Shown here: piece by piece, positions 1-11,203 of the stretch
Position numbering within the stretch: position 1 is the stretch's first letter
How the letters are laid out: the number at the start of each line of letters is the position of its first letter
From: Lumbricus rubellus
Taxonomy: Eukaryota > Annelida > Clitellata > Crassiclitellata > Lumbricidae
Direction of reading: 5' to 3'
DNA: 64,000 nt
NCBI GenBank assembly: GCA_945859605.1
Contig: OX243822.1
Span: 16,374,671 to 16,438,670, forward strand
Notes under the pieces: generated by a model
What the model was told of the DNA's origin: nothing
What the model saw: only the letters and a program-made list of their open reading frames with translations
Database searches by the model: none
Program-made: the position numbers and the translations under genes

Positions 1-65
1 AACAGACTTTACTACGGGGTTCTAAGAAAGATCGGGGGGTTGAAACCCCCGTAATTCTCACCCTG
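1..65. mobile_element. Truncated MITE end, CAGGGTGAGAATT family
   Basis: Right-hand end of a short non-autonomous element cut by the window start. It ends AATTCTCACCCTG at 53-65 and resembles the complete copies at 52284-52437 and 60195-60346, including the C-rich/G-rich middle. Family assignment is by this internal comparison only. Confidence 0.55.
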
Positions 66-157
66 CCTAGTTCTTCACCCATTCATTGTCTGCAGCTGAT
101 GATTAGACCCACACCTACATGTAGAGAAGTGTGTGAATATTGGCAGCAAATACGTGT

Positions 158-390
158 GGACGCGGTGGTATAGTGGTGGGTTCGTTGCCTCGCAGAGTCG
201 CAGCCGGAGGGTTTCAGGTTCGAATCCACCTTGAGCCACCGCGTACGGACCACCAGCAAGTCCTTCACTCGCAAATTCTCGTTTGCTGTGACGTGAAATT
301 CCGATGCAGTGTTCGCGCTGTAGTCGGGAGCGCTTCTGAGTAGCGAGCTTGAAGGGGCGCTATAGGAAATACGATAAATAAAAATGTAAG
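158..390 (+). mobile_element. tRNA-derived SINE, family A
   Basis: About 230 bp with Pol III promoter boxes: A box TGGTATAGTGG at 166-176 and B box GGTTCGAATCC at 217-227. A body follows (AGTCCTTCACTCGCAA, then GTAGTCGGGAGCG), and the 3' end reads GAAGGGGCGCTATA followed by an AATAAA-rich tail. Many further copies occur in the window on both strands, and comparing them defines the family. The first 157 bases hold the MITE end above and nothing else I recognise. Confidence 0.85.
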
Positions 391-719
391 AAAAGTCAGC
401 GGGAAAAATTATTTCAGATATGCGTTGACAATAATATACAAAGACGAAACCTCTTCCTAGAATAATATCCCGAATTTCCTGATTTTCTTCTTACTCATAC
501 AGTCGCGTCGAGACCCTATAATAGGCCTACTATAACATCACTGCATGATAATTATACGCATTACTCCCATCCACTATTCAACACACCCCACGCACGCACC
601 CCATGCACCCAAATGCGGAGTGTTCATACCCTTAGTAAGCTTATATGACAGCAGACATTAATGTGCCAACGATACTCACATATCAAAGCTTACAGAATGT
701 GGCCTGCACGCAGCCATTT
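391..719. other. No recognisable feature
   Basis: AT-rich unique-looking sequence without a credible exon. It contains one TAGGCCTA palindrome at 522-529. Confidence 0.5.
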
Positions 720-1225
720 AGATCCAATAGAGCTGCAGAATGTGGCTCAAAGCCAGCTAATCGTGTCCACTAAAGCCTAAAGAATGCGACTCGTGTCCAC
801 TAAAGCTTGCAGAGTGTGACCTGTATGAAGCCACTAAGAGTCTTAAACCCAATAAAGCTGTGAGCATGTGGCTCACTAAAGCTTGTAGAATCGAGCCTGC
901 TTGCAAGCCATTTATATCCAATAAAGCTGGCCGAATGTGGCTTACATAAAGCCATTTATATCCAATAAAGCTGGCAGAATGTGGCTTACATAAAGCCATT
1001 TATATCCAATAAAGCTGGCCGAATGTGGCTTACATAAAGCCATTTATATCCAATAAAGCTGGCCGAATGTGGCTTACATAAAGCCATTTATATCCAATAA
1101 AGCTGGCCGAATGTGGCTTACATAAAGCCATGTATATCCAATAAAGCTGGCCGAATGTGGCTTACATAAAGCCATTTATATCCAATAAAGCTGGCAGAAT
1201 GTGGCTTATACATAAAGCCAATTGG
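720..1225. repeat. 44-bp minisatellite
   Basis: Tandem units of about 44 bp, each with ATATCCAATAAAGCTGG and GAATGTGGCTTACATAAAGC. The phrase ATCCAATAAAG recurs with 44-bp spacing at about 916, 960, 1004 and 1048 and onward to about 1190. The first 200 bp are more diverged. Each unit contains AATAAA and an imperfect inverted GGCTT/AAGCC pair. Open frames here are artefacts of the repeat. Confidence 0.9.
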
Positions 1226-1339
1226 ATCCGAGTGAAGCCGACAGAATATGGATTTCAGCCAGCCATTCGGATTCAGCAAAGCAGGTGAGTAAGTGAGCAA
1301 ATACATGTATCAGAGTGAGCAGCTGATTGCATGGGTGAT

Positions 1340-1565
1340 AACGACTTGCTAAGTGAGTAAACGACTTGCACAGTGATGAGCAAGCGACTTGCTCATTGCA
1401 TCAGTAAATGACTTGCTCTGTAAGTAAATGACTTGCTCAGTAAGTAAATGACTTGCTCAGTAAGTAAATGACTGGCTCATTAAGTAAACGACTTGCTCAG
1501 TGAGTAAATGACTTTCTCAGTAAGTAAATGACTTGCTCAGTAGGTAAACGACTTGCTCAGCGAAT
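1340..1565. repeat. 20-bp minisatellite
   Basis: About eleven diverged copies of a 20-bp unit close to GACTTGCTCAGTAAGTAAAT. Confidence 0.88.
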
Positions 1566-1989
1566 CATTTACGTAGCTAAACAAGCTTAGAAATAGAACC
1601 TAAACACAGGTCAGCACAAACACAATGCTCCCCTTGGAGTACTGTCCACACAGAAACCCCTCCACTACACCGACCCTCGGCAACGAAAGTGCTGAATAAA
1701 CAATAAAGAAGAAATGTCACTCTCCCATTCCGACCGGCTGACGCGGTAGACATCGAAAGCAAACAGCAGAGTTCACGGTAAGGTCGCGGGGATTTTCAGA
1801 TGACCCGGGAATATGCGCTATATAAATGGGTCGTCAACGTGTCACGCATAAATATTTAGTTCCATTACATTTTACGTCTATGCAGTACTATACTGTCCTG
1901 GGAAAAACAAACAGTGCGTGCATGCATACTGCATTAATAAAAGTCTGCAGGCAGAGCATGTCGTTATCTTGTGTCGTAGGCCTAGTGAT

Positions 1990-2090
1990 TACTTGTTGCT
2001 GGAATCATTATCGTCGTCGTCGTCATCATCATCATCAGCAGCAGCAGCAGGGGCAGCAACAGCAGTATCGTCATCCTCCTCCTCCTCGTT

Positions 2091-2128
<38 letters not shown>

Positions 2129-2140
2129 CGTCGTCGTCGT

Positions 2141-2172
<32 letters not shown>

Positions 2173-2329
2173 CGGGCAGCAGCAGTATCGTCGTCCTCTT
2201 CCTCCTCATTATCATCATCGTCATCATCATCATCGTCATCGTCATAGCCATCGCCATCGTCATCATTATCATCATCGCCGTCGTCGCCATCGTCATCATC
2301 ATCATCGTCGTCGTCATCGCCATCATGAT

Positions 2330-2361
<32 letters not shown>

Positions 2362-2375
2362 GCATCACCATAAAC
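1990..2375. repeat. Compound trinucleotide repeat (CAT/CGT/CAG)
   Basis: Long impure tract of CAT, CGT, CAG and CCT triplets. It stays open in several frames on both strands and gives His/Gln/Arg-rich, Ser-rich, Asp-rich and Met/Thr-rich readings. That is the behaviour of a microsatellite, and no splice-supported exon is seen. From 2440 to 2660 there is GTATGCAT-like simple sequence. Confidence 0.85.
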
Positions 2376-2869
2376 CAGCAAGACCTCCACCCTGCAAGAC
2401 GTGGGTGCCATGGCCGTGGTGATGTATGCATTTATACAATGTCATCTATGTACATGTGCATGCACGAGTGTGCGTATGTATTTAGGCATGCATACATATT
2501 TATATGTATGTACAGTGTGTACATGTACTAATGCCGGTATGTATTGACGTAGGCATGTTATGTATGCTATGTAACTAGGGCATTCTAGGCGAACATGTGT
2601 GCATGTGTTTAAACATGTATATTGTGTGTATGCATGTATTGCATTGTATCCTATTCAAACATTTATAAAGCGCCTCCAGGGTGAACCGTTTAATGCGGGG
2701 CCATGAGAGAAGAGTTTCTAGTTGGGAAAATAAGGAATAGGAGTAGGCATCACGAGCTAGAATTTGATAGGCCCAAGGCCCCAAGCAGCTGGAGACAAGG
2801 CTTTCCAAAGAGAGGGAAACAGGGAAAGGACCACAACGTACTCATGACTTGCACAATGCACAGCATAGG

Positions 2870-3025
2870 TCCCTTGGTCAAGTCCTTCACTCGCAATTGC
2901 TAGTGCGATTCGGCGTGAAACCCCGATGCAGTGGCCGCGCTGTAGTCGGGTGCGCCTCTGAGTGGAGAGCTTGAATGGGCGCTGTAGCAAATGCAGTAAA
3001 TAAATAAAATAAACAAATAAATATA
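2870..3025 (+). mobile_element. SINE family A, 5'-truncated
   Basis: Begins within the body (GTCAAGTCCTTCACTCGC) and runs through CTGTAGTCGGGTGCGCCTC to GGGCGCTGTAG and an AATAAA-rich tail. The tRNA-like head is missing. Confidence 0.75.
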
Positions 3026-3436
3026 TGAATACTCACGTCTATCAGCGAGATTCAGGAATCTTTATCGAACTTCAAGACTTCAGTTTCCACTAAAACCAGT
3101 TTTACTTCGATCTTAATAATGTATCATTGTCTGACCGCCCGGCCGACTTATAACCTACAAGAACACGTGTGTGTCTGGACAGCCGTGGGTCGCACACGCG
3201 CACACACACGCTCACGCTGACCCGGTGCGTATAGGCCTTCTTCCTCGATGGCAGCAGCAGCAGCAGCAGCGACCCGCCGATCTCCTTTCGCTTCTCTCTT
3301 CCTCACTGGCAACCAAGGGATTATTCTGCCTCCACCGCCTCCTCCACTGTCGAGTCAAACGAAGATGTCAAGGCACCGCGTGTGCCATCCGCCGCCCTCC
3401 GCCAGCCTTGGGTCTCCCCCAGCCTTGGGTCTCCGC

Positions 3437-3849
3437 CAGCGTTGCCACGCTAAAAATAAAAATAAACAAGTTGGAGTGTAGAAAAAATTCTAGAAAATCC
3501 AAGTTGCTCAAAGCGTCAGAAGATTTTCACAATTCCCCGTTCAACGAAAATTCTGATGACCTTTTTCTTCTTTTTTAGTCATCCAGACTGAATTTTGTTC
3601 AAATTTTCCTGTCCGAAAATTCTGACGACCTTTTTTTTAGTCATCCGGCCCAAGTCTTTCCGAATTCAAGCAAAAAACCCAAATTCTTCCCGAAAAAACC
3701 CCGTTTTTCCAAGTTCGGATCGAAAAAAACCAAGATTTTTTGGCGAAAAACCCAAGAACAAACCCAAGTTCTTCTAGAAAAAACCCATTTCCCAAGTTCG
3801 GATCGAAAACCCAAGATCTTGTGAAAAAACACAAGGAGTGGCAACGCTG
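3437..3849. mobile_element. hAT-type MITE, CAGCGTTGCCAC ends
   Basis: Terminal inverted repeats CAGCGTTGCCAC and GTGGCAACGCTG are flanked by a perfect 8-bp duplication GTCTCCGC (3429-3436 and 3850-3857). The body is poor in G and repeats AAGTTCGGATCGAAAA-like phrases. It also carries two hairpins of the GATGAC...GTCATC type (3555-3583 and 3624-3645). There is no transposase. The 8-bp target duplication and CA...TG ends point to the hAT superfamily. Confidence 0.85.
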
Positions 3850-4175
3850 GTCTCCGCCGTTGCCGACCGTGCCGTCTCAAGGCCTTCTTCGCTGACGGCG
3901 GGAGTGAGGAAGGACGAGCGAACGGCGGCATCGGCTGCGCTGATTGGTTGCTATTGTTGGCTCGCTGTGACGCTGAGTCCGCTTAGACCGCGCTCTCTGC
4001 TTAATCCTGTGAGTCTGTCTGAACGTGGACGTCTTGATGGTGGTTTGTGGAATGGAAGCGCGGTCGTTTGTGGAGTTCTTGGTGTTTACAGAACAACTGA
4101 CATACATGTCCTTATATAGCTCGTGATGAAGTTGGGACGACTAGTGATGTAAATGTCTGTCATACATGTCTTTTA

Positions 4176-4284
4176 TATATAATCTTGATGTTTAGTACAC
4201 AGATAATATCTGTGTACTAAACATTAAAATTATATAATTAGGCTATAAAAGACCGTTCAGGTTAGAGTATTATTATAATACTCT
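4176..4284. repeat. Two adjacent near-perfect palindromes
   Basis: The first has 30-bp arms (4176-4205 and 4207-4236) with two mismatches and a 1-nt centre. The second, 4264-4284, has perfect 10-bp arms AGAGTATTAT and ATAATACTCT around one T. Both could extrude as cruciforms. No transposon is evident. Confidence 0.85.
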
Positions 4285-4397
4285 AGCCCCTCCACTAATC
4301 CTTCTAATCCCACGCTAATTAAACGGATAAATAATAAATAAATACATAAATAAATAAATAAATAAATATTAGACTAGTTTCTATGTGCAATCACATT

Positions 4398-4615
4398 TGC
4401 GGGGTGCGGTGGTGTAGTGGGTATGTTCATTGCCTTGCAGCCGGAGAATTGCAGGTTCGAATTCACCTCAAGCCGCTTTGCAAGGACCTTCACACGCCAT
4501 CGCCCATGCATGCACTTCGGTGTGAAACTCCGATTCAGTGTCCGCGCTGTTGTTCGGAAACGCTTCTGAGTTATTTTATTTAAAAAGCACTATAACAAGT
4601 GCACACACACATACG
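4398..4615 (+). mobile_element. SINE family A
   Basis: Head GGTGCGGTGGTGTAGTGG, B box GGTTCGAATTC with one change from consensus, then the family body and an AAGTGCACACACAC end. Its 3' GGGGCGCTATAA part is degraded (AAAAAGCACTATAAC). Confidence 0.8.
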
Positions 4616-4880
4616 CTATAACCTTTAGACTTTGAAGTCTAGACCATCGCAACGTATACCAATTACCGTAAAAGGAAGCGGACATAGAAGTAGATATCTA
4701 GACGACACCTTATGGCAAAAAAGAAAGTTGACGCCGTCGGTAGATATTTTTTAACACCGTTCTTACGAAATGGACCAGCACAGTCTGTTCTCCTATTCCA
4801 CACGGCCTAACATTTGTACTCATCCCACGCAATGCGAATGTAGACTTATCCAGAGAGCAATAGGAAGACTGCACCGCGCT

Positions 4881-4955
4881 ATATATATATATATATATTT
4901 TAATTATATATCTATATATGTATATATATATACATATATAGATATATAATTAATA
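4881..4955. repeat. AT-rich palindrome
   Basis: TA-dinucleotide run followed by TTAATTATATATCTATATATG and its inverted counterpart CATATATAGATATATAATTAA. It can fold into a long hairpin. Confidence 0.75.
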
Positions 4956-5088
4956 GGCGTCTGCAAGGTTGGAACTACAACATTACTGTCGCCGTGGTCA
5001 GCTAATCAATGGTGACTGAAGAAATCTGTGTCTCGGACTCAGAACGGCAAATTAAGGTTTCCGCCGTAACAGCTGCTCTGCCTCACTA

Positions 5089-5154
5089 GTGGTCTGTCTG
5101 TCTGATTGTCTGTCTGTGTGTCTCTGTATGTATGTGTCTGTATTTGTCTGTCTA

Positions 5155-5195
<41 letters not shown>

Positions 5196-5356
5196 ATGTC
5201 TGTTTATCTGTCTTTCTCTGTCTGTCTCTGTTTCTGTTTCTATCTTTCTGTCTGTCTCTGGCTCTTTCTCTGTCTCACTTCACTGTCTCTCTGTCTCTCT
5301 CCCTTCCTCTCCTACCTGGCGCTCCCCCTCTTTGTCTCTGTCTCTGTGTCTTTGCC

Positions 5357-5393
<37 letters not shown>

Positions 5394-5405
5394 TTCTCTC
5401 TCTGG
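5089..5405. repeat. (TCTG)n microsatellite, interrupted
   Basis: TCTG/TGTC repeats with interruptions, open in several frames and giving Cys/Leu/Ser/Val-rich readings. They look like membrane proteins but are simple repeat. From 5406 to 5980 I see nothing recognisable. Confidence 0.9.
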
Positions 5406-5989
5406 TCTCTGGCTTTCGGACTCGACTTCCAGTGGATATTGATTTTCGGACAAAACCTCCGACACGACACTGCGCTCGTGAATCAACTGGTGCCCTGCGC
5501 TAAGCTGAAGTTAGAGTTTACGATTGCAGATACTCATCACCCTACATCTAACGACAAAATTGACCTTCAAATGTTTAGAATGCGCTCTAAAATGTCATTT
5601 AGCCCCCACCCGCGCACTCCAGACGATTTATTTTTCATTAGCTATGGCTCGTGAGTGTTGGGGCAAATACATTGTATAAAAAGCAGACGACTTTTCAAGA
5701 TTCCGTCTGTCATACAGAAAAAGAATCTCATTTAAGCAACATTTCTAAAACATGCGCTGAATTCTGGTAACATTTTATATAATTAATTATCATGTTATGC
5801 ATATTATTATCAATTCGGTGGGTTATTCATTTTGGGGGAGGGCTACTATAGATATGGTCTAAAAATACACAGAATAATATTTATAGTCCTACATTATAAT
5901 TAGTTTAAATAAAATCGGAAACTATGTAATTCGGGAGGTTGAACTTGTGACTTTCAAACACGCCCATGATTATGCGTGCATGGGCGCGT

Positions 5990-6217
5990 GTTATATCTCT
6001 TCAAGATTGCTACTCAGAGGCGCTCCCGAGTCTCGACTACAGCGCGGACACTGAATCTGAGTTTCACCCAGAGGCAAGTGAGCAATTTCGAGTGAAGGAC
6101 TTGTTCATGGTCTGTAGGCCTATAGGCTACGCGGTGTCTTGAGATGGATTCGAACACGCAATCTCTCTACTCAAAGGCGCCGAATAGACCTATACCCTTA
6201 CACCACCGAGCCCCACA
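5990..6217 (-). mobile_element. SINE family A
   Basis: Reverse-strand copy: TATATCTCTTCAAG tail side first, then CTCAGAGGCGCTCCCGAG, the body, and TACACCACCGAGCCCC at the head end. It contains a TAGGCCTA at 6115-6122 where other copies read straight through. Confidence 0.8.
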
Positions 6218-6829
6218 CTATAATTCATGTTTTTCTACCTCTTTTTAATTTTAAAATACCATCTTGCTTGTCAACAATAAATAGTTCTAATTGAATATTA
6301 TTGCACGCGGTTTGGACAAATTGGACCACATGACCAGGTTTACATTTACCAGTACAAACCTTTGACAGTGCTTACTGCATCCGATGCAACTGGACGTCGT
6401 CACCGTCTGGAAGCCGTGCGCTCGCTCTCCTGGCTTTCGCGTGTAAGGTCGAGGTCAGTGCGGATATGTGTTGGGGGACGTCCATAAATAACGCATTTAC
6501 GGCGCCTTTATCTAATTTACGCCGCGCGAATTCCAAGCAGCGCCGCCGACTCATATTGAATTCAAACGACGCTAAAAGTCGACCGGCTCTGTCACATGTC
6601 GTGCGCTACAAAAGCGGCCTTGATAGACGACGACGACGACGACGACTTCGTTGTGTTTTTTACACCGCGTCCGACTCTTTAAAGTTGGTGTTTATTAGAT
6701 GCTCGCACACCATGGCAAGGTGCAATTAGTTATTGGTTCACAAAGGCTGTACTTACTTACTTACTTAGGCCTACTTAGGCCTACTTAGGCCAACGAAGGG
6801 TTAAAATAATTGGACTATAAGATCTATCT

Positions 6830-7020
6830 TGGAGCCGGAAGGTTGCGTGTTTGATTTTGCTTCAAGCCTCCGCGTAGGGACCTTGATAAAATAAATCCTT
6901 CACTCACAATTGATAACGCGCATCGGCTTGAAACTCCATTTTCAGTGTCCGCGCCGTAGTCGAGATTGACTCTGAGTAGTAGGCTAATCTTGAAGAGATA
7001 GGCCTTAACAAGAGCTCATT
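6830..7020 (+). mobile_element. SINE family A, diverged and 5'-truncated
   Basis: Starts GGAGCCGGAAGGTTG and carries a weak B box. It ends CTTGAAGAGATAGGCCTTAACAAG where the family reads GGGGCGCTATAACAAG. 6217-6830 is otherwise featureless apart from a short GAC run near 6630 and ACTTACTTAC simple sequence at 6750. Confidence 0.65.
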
Positions 7021-7081
7021 CATAGATTTTCATTGGCGTAGTTGAAAGACAGAAGTTGAGTCAGCAGCGCCACTGAGTAGT

Positions 7082-7455
7082 GAAATCAGGCAAAAATGGT
7101 CCTTCACGATGGCCTTTTATGCAGACCGTGCTCGGCCACAAAATTTATGAGCTGCTCCTCAGAAACAGTGTGCTCTTGGGCATCCAGCCCAGGTACTAAA
7201 GATTTTGGGGCGGCGCTATAAAAGTCACCCCAAGCTCCCAAAATCACTCGAAAACCGTCCATCGTTCAAATAACATATATAGCATTGAAATCAGGCAGAA
7301 ATGGACCGTTCTCGATGGCCTTTTTGGGCAGACCTTGCGCGGCCACAAAATTTCTGAGCTGCTTCTCAGAAACAAGGTGCTCTTGGGCATCCAGACCAGG
7401 TACTGACGATTTTGTGGCGTCGCTATAAGTCACTTCAAGCTCCCAAAATCCCTAG
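7082..7455. repeat. Duplicated ~190-bp repeat
   Basis: Two diverged direct copies (about 7082-7258 and 7270-7455) share TGAAATCAGGCA, GACCTTGCGCGGCCACAAAAT, GTGCTCTTGGGCATCCAG and CAAGCTCCCAAAATC. A related stretch lies at 50110-50400 (GACTTTGCGCGGCCAGAAAAT). This is an interspersed repeat of unknown class. Confidence 0.75.
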
Positions 7456-8059
7456 AAAATCAACTTTTCATCATAAAAAACGAGAAAATGAGGTTTCGGT
7501 CGTTTAGTTTGGACAAATCATCTAGGCGCCAACGATATTACAGTAATTAAAATTCATTCGGAAGGTGGCGACATCATAGATACCTTATATTGAAGGGATC
7601 CATCATGCCCTAAGAGTCCATCTCGCCCCTACTTCCCCTATCACTTGTGTTACATTATTTTCTGTTTCTGACGTTTTATTTTGGGAACAATAAATGATTT
7701 GATTTGATTTGATAAAGTGCCAAACACTGATCACGATTCATAATATTGTTGAAAACTTGCCTACTGTAACAGGACACATATGACATGATCTAATATCACT
7801 TCAGACGGTCACACCACGGTTTCACCAGAATCACCACCCTCACTTGTTGGTCTTAAAAGCTTAACTAACGTCAGCTGAAGTTACGTTCCTTTTTCATTAC
7901 ACATGTCCGTTGGTCTCATGAACATTTTATCCATTTGAATTGCATTCTGAGGAATTAATGTCTCTCAAATTTAATGCATAGGATGAGATAATAAGAATAT
8001 ATCTAACTACTTAATTAATCTGTCGTATAAACACACACAAGCTGTCCAAAGTAAGCACC
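7456..8059. other. No recognisable feature
   Basis: No exon, repeat family or structural element recognised. A short GATTTGATTTGATTTG run is present near 7695. Confidence 0.5.
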
Positions 8060-8062
8060 TGT

Positions 8063-8143
<81 letters not shown>
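8060..8143. repeat. (CAGA)n microsatellite
   Basis: Nearly perfect run of the tetranucleotide CAGA, about 20 units. Confidence 0.97.
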
Positions 8144-8144
<1 letters not shown>

Positions 8145-8183
8145 GATTACCAAGCACCCAGACAGATAGAAAATGAGATAAAC

Positions 8184-8494
8184 CACTGGTTCCCAACTTT
8201 TTTTGTCTTTAGGACCAATTTTTCTTAGTTGAAGGACTTTAGAGGGCCACAAGTTAAAAATTTCACTAACTAAAAGCATATAAAATTGTTATAATTGATT
8301 CAAAAGAGAATGTCTGATGTTATTCAAAGGCGTCAAAATAAAATAATTTGTAATAGAAATTAATTATGTGTTCTATCCTGTCCAAATTGTCGATTTTTTC
8401 ATATATTTTTGGTTAATTCTTTGAGTGACAAGGGCCATTTTCTTAGGCCTGGCGGGAAACTTTTGGCCCGCGGGCCACGGGTTGGGAACAGCTG
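8184..8494. mobile_element. hAT-type MITE, CAGTGGTTCCCAACC family
   Basis: Ends CACTGGTTCCCAAC and GTTGGGAACAGCTG with a perfect 8-bp duplication AGATAAAC (8176-8183 and 8495-8502). It contains GGCCCGCGGGCC near the right end. It is the same family as 41097-41435, inverted relative to it. The ends resemble Charlie-type hAT elements. Non-autonomous. Confidence 0.85.
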
Positions 8495-8750
8495 AGATAA
8501 ACAGACATACAAAACACATCAACCATACAAGCAGTAACACAAGACAGGCAGAGACAGACAGAGAGTCAAAACACGTACAAAAACATTCCAAAAAATACTT
8601 CAAATAGCTAGCCAACGACAATATTATAGGCGACATTATGAAAAAACATCCAGACTGTGCATTATAATTAATCATTATGATAATAAAATTCATTTTGTAT
8701 GACAAAATAATTCGTTTGGATTCAAATTTCAATCAGACTTAAAACATTAA

Positions 8751-9728
8751 CCCTCGGGCTACCAGGGGGGGTGGTATCTACCCCCCTAGGTTTTTCCCAA
8801 ATCAAACTTTTTCCGTTTGGAATAAAATTTTGACGTTTTAGGTAGCTGTAGAGGATTCATTTGCACACATTTTGAGCTGAAATGTGTGATGATATACCAT
8901 ACCATTCAAAAGTTATACCCGATATACCCGAGGCACCAGGGGGGGGGGGGTGGATACCACCCCCCTTAGATTATCGGCTGTATCTTATCCGTCCTTTGAC
9001 ATGAAGAGACACCAATTACACCATTCTGTAGAGGGAATGTGGGGCTACCTTTCCATGCTCAGTGAGTTGTCTTTCGACAACCGAAAGTGCTCGAAATAAA
9101 TTAAAATATAAATAAAGGTGTGTTATTTTCATAAAATTTTCATGTTTTTCCTATTAAAAAATATTCATAATTTAATTTTTTAAGAGAAATAAATTATGTC
9201 ACTCTATAGAGGGCATTTAGGGCTATTTTTTTATACCAATTAATTTGACATTTGATGACCGGAAGTGCTCAAAATAAATTTAAATGTGTAAAAATGTTGG
9301 GGTTTTTTTACAACGCAAACCGATAAGTCTGCGTAAACGTTTTTCAGCAGCTAATACATGTTTTTTTCTTGTTATTGTAATTAAAACTAACTTATTACTA
9401 GTTTTTGTAGTTGAATATTGGACTTTATTATATGTAAACTATTTTTAATTAAATAAATTATGTTAAAAACACACAGAATCTACTATTTTGCTTATGCGAA
9501 AGTATACATTTTGTGGAATCGACGGGTACCTACGGTAAAAAATTCATAACTACAGGGTGCTTTCATATATTTTAAACCTAAATATACCATTTTGTGCATA
9601 AATGAATTCTGAATCCATTGGTGTATTACAAGTTATGATATCTCAAACCAAACCCAAAATCCAGGGGGTGGTAACCACCCCCCCTCCTTGGTAGTCAGTG
9701 TTACAAAAAAAGCTTGGTAGCCTGAGGG
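8751..9728. mobile_element. piggyBac-like non-autonomous element
   Basis: 978 bp flanked by TTAA on both sides (8747-8750 and 9729-9732). Terminal repeats are CCCTCGGGCTACCA and TGGTAGCCTGAGGG (one mismatch). TTAA duplication with CCCT ends is characteristic of piggyBac-type elements. No transposase frame. Three G-run/C-run hairpins occur near 8765-8786, 8945-8965 and 9664-9683. Confidence 0.85.
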
Positions 9729-9732
9729 TTAA

Positions 9733-11203
9733 GATTTCATTTAAATGAAGTCGCATTTATACTGAAATGGATAGTTCTGTGCTAACATCCAAGATCGATA
9801 AACACCACAACATATTTCAAGATGACTTGAAAATGAACAACTCTTTCTAAAAACTACATTCGATTATGCATTTATAGATTACATGTTGAGCCATGTATAA
9901 TAATAATATTAATAATAATAATATTAATAAAATGGGGCTTTCTCTTCAAACCCTGAAGACAAGGCCTGACAATTCTGGACTAGTTCTTAAACAGCAGTTA
10001 GTAAAAAATAAAATTAAAATAATGACTACACTCTGATTTCTGTATATGGGTATATAGCAGATAACTGGCTAAGAAGCTCGTTGAGGAGTCTGTTACAAGT
10101 TACACTATTTATTGAGGTTTGGCAACTGTTCCTTCTTTGTGCCAGGACCCACTACATGAAACAGTCTTCCCGACCATGTGAAGAATGCGTTATTACTGGA
10201 GGCATTTACATAAAGACTCAAGACCTATCTTTTTTAAACAACTGCCATAAACAATTTTAACTAATGTACAGCGTCTTTTTCTTTGGCCTCGTCTGAGCTA
10301 CTGCGCAATACAAATTGTCTTAAAATTATTAACGATAATAGTAATAAAATAATATTGATGGCTACAATGGTAATGAGGCATTGTTGATGGTGCTTTGATT
10401 GTTTCAAGTCGTGAGGTCTCAAATAAAGGCCTAAGCTGCCTTACTAGGAAAAAAATTACAACGGGTGTTGTATCTTCCAAGTACAAAAAGTGGGGTGTAC
10501 CCTGTATCCAAAACTTATCATGGTCGCTCCTCGAAATGATGCTGCATGTGTGCTCAGTTCTCGAATATATAATACAGGAAAATCATGATTAATGTAGATA
10601 GACATCAGTATCTACGACAAATTTAGAACTGTCTTGAATGGACTCCAACAGTTCTAAGTGTTCAAGATAGCAAATAAACCATCTATGTAATCCTTAATGG
10701 ATCCATGTGCGTTATGTATAAGTACACGGTGTAATGAATGTGGTGTTAAACAGTGCTACTAAACATGGGTGCCCACAGACACCATTTCACAATGGTCATG
10801 GTTAAACTTTTTACCAACAGCTTGAAAAATGCAGATCAGGAAATCATTGGGTGAGCATGGGTGTTTTTCATGGAGGCTTCTAAATGTAAATGTCTCAGTT
10901 TCACTTTGTGCATCATTAGTGCCTTAGTGCACAGACATTTGTTAAAAACGAAAAATAGCAGTTAAAAACATTTGTCAATTATCCAAATGGACAAGTGCCC
11001 CGCATGTTCATATCATGTCCTGGTGCGAAAAGAAGGATCACCCCACATGATTAATCTTTAAAATGTGTGTTACATAAGGTTAAATATGCTCGATTTTTAC
11101 CCACGACAAAATTTAGATCTTTTCAATCAAATACCATTCAGCTATTATACCAATAACACTGCGGACCCCCATCACTTAAATATCTGGATCAACCCAAGCT
11201 GAT
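9733..11203. other. No gene; AT-rich spacer
   Basis: Holds an (ATT)n-like run at 9898-9930. Nothing else is recognisable. The 3' untranslated part of the hydrolase gene would lie at its right end, but I see no clear poly(A) signal. Confidence 0.5.

Noticed and set aside
158..230. Functional tRNA gene
   Set aside because: A and B boxes are present but there is no folding cloverleaf with an anticodon arm, and the body continues as a SINE with many copies.
1826..2431. His/Gln/Arg-rich and Asp-rich open frames
   Set aside because: They come from CAT/CGT/CAG triplet runs that stay open in several frames on both strands. No splice sites, homologous domain or codon signal.
3171..4119. Possible 5' exons on the plus strand
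   Set aside because: Open frames are GC-rich but contain a MITE (3437-3849). No splice-consistent continuation or recognisable domain was found.
5089..5654. Cys/Leu/Val-rich frames resembling membrane proteins
   Set aside because: Translation of an interrupted TCTG microsatellite. Similar artefacts occur at 8007-8279, 37331-37880 and 49017-49308.
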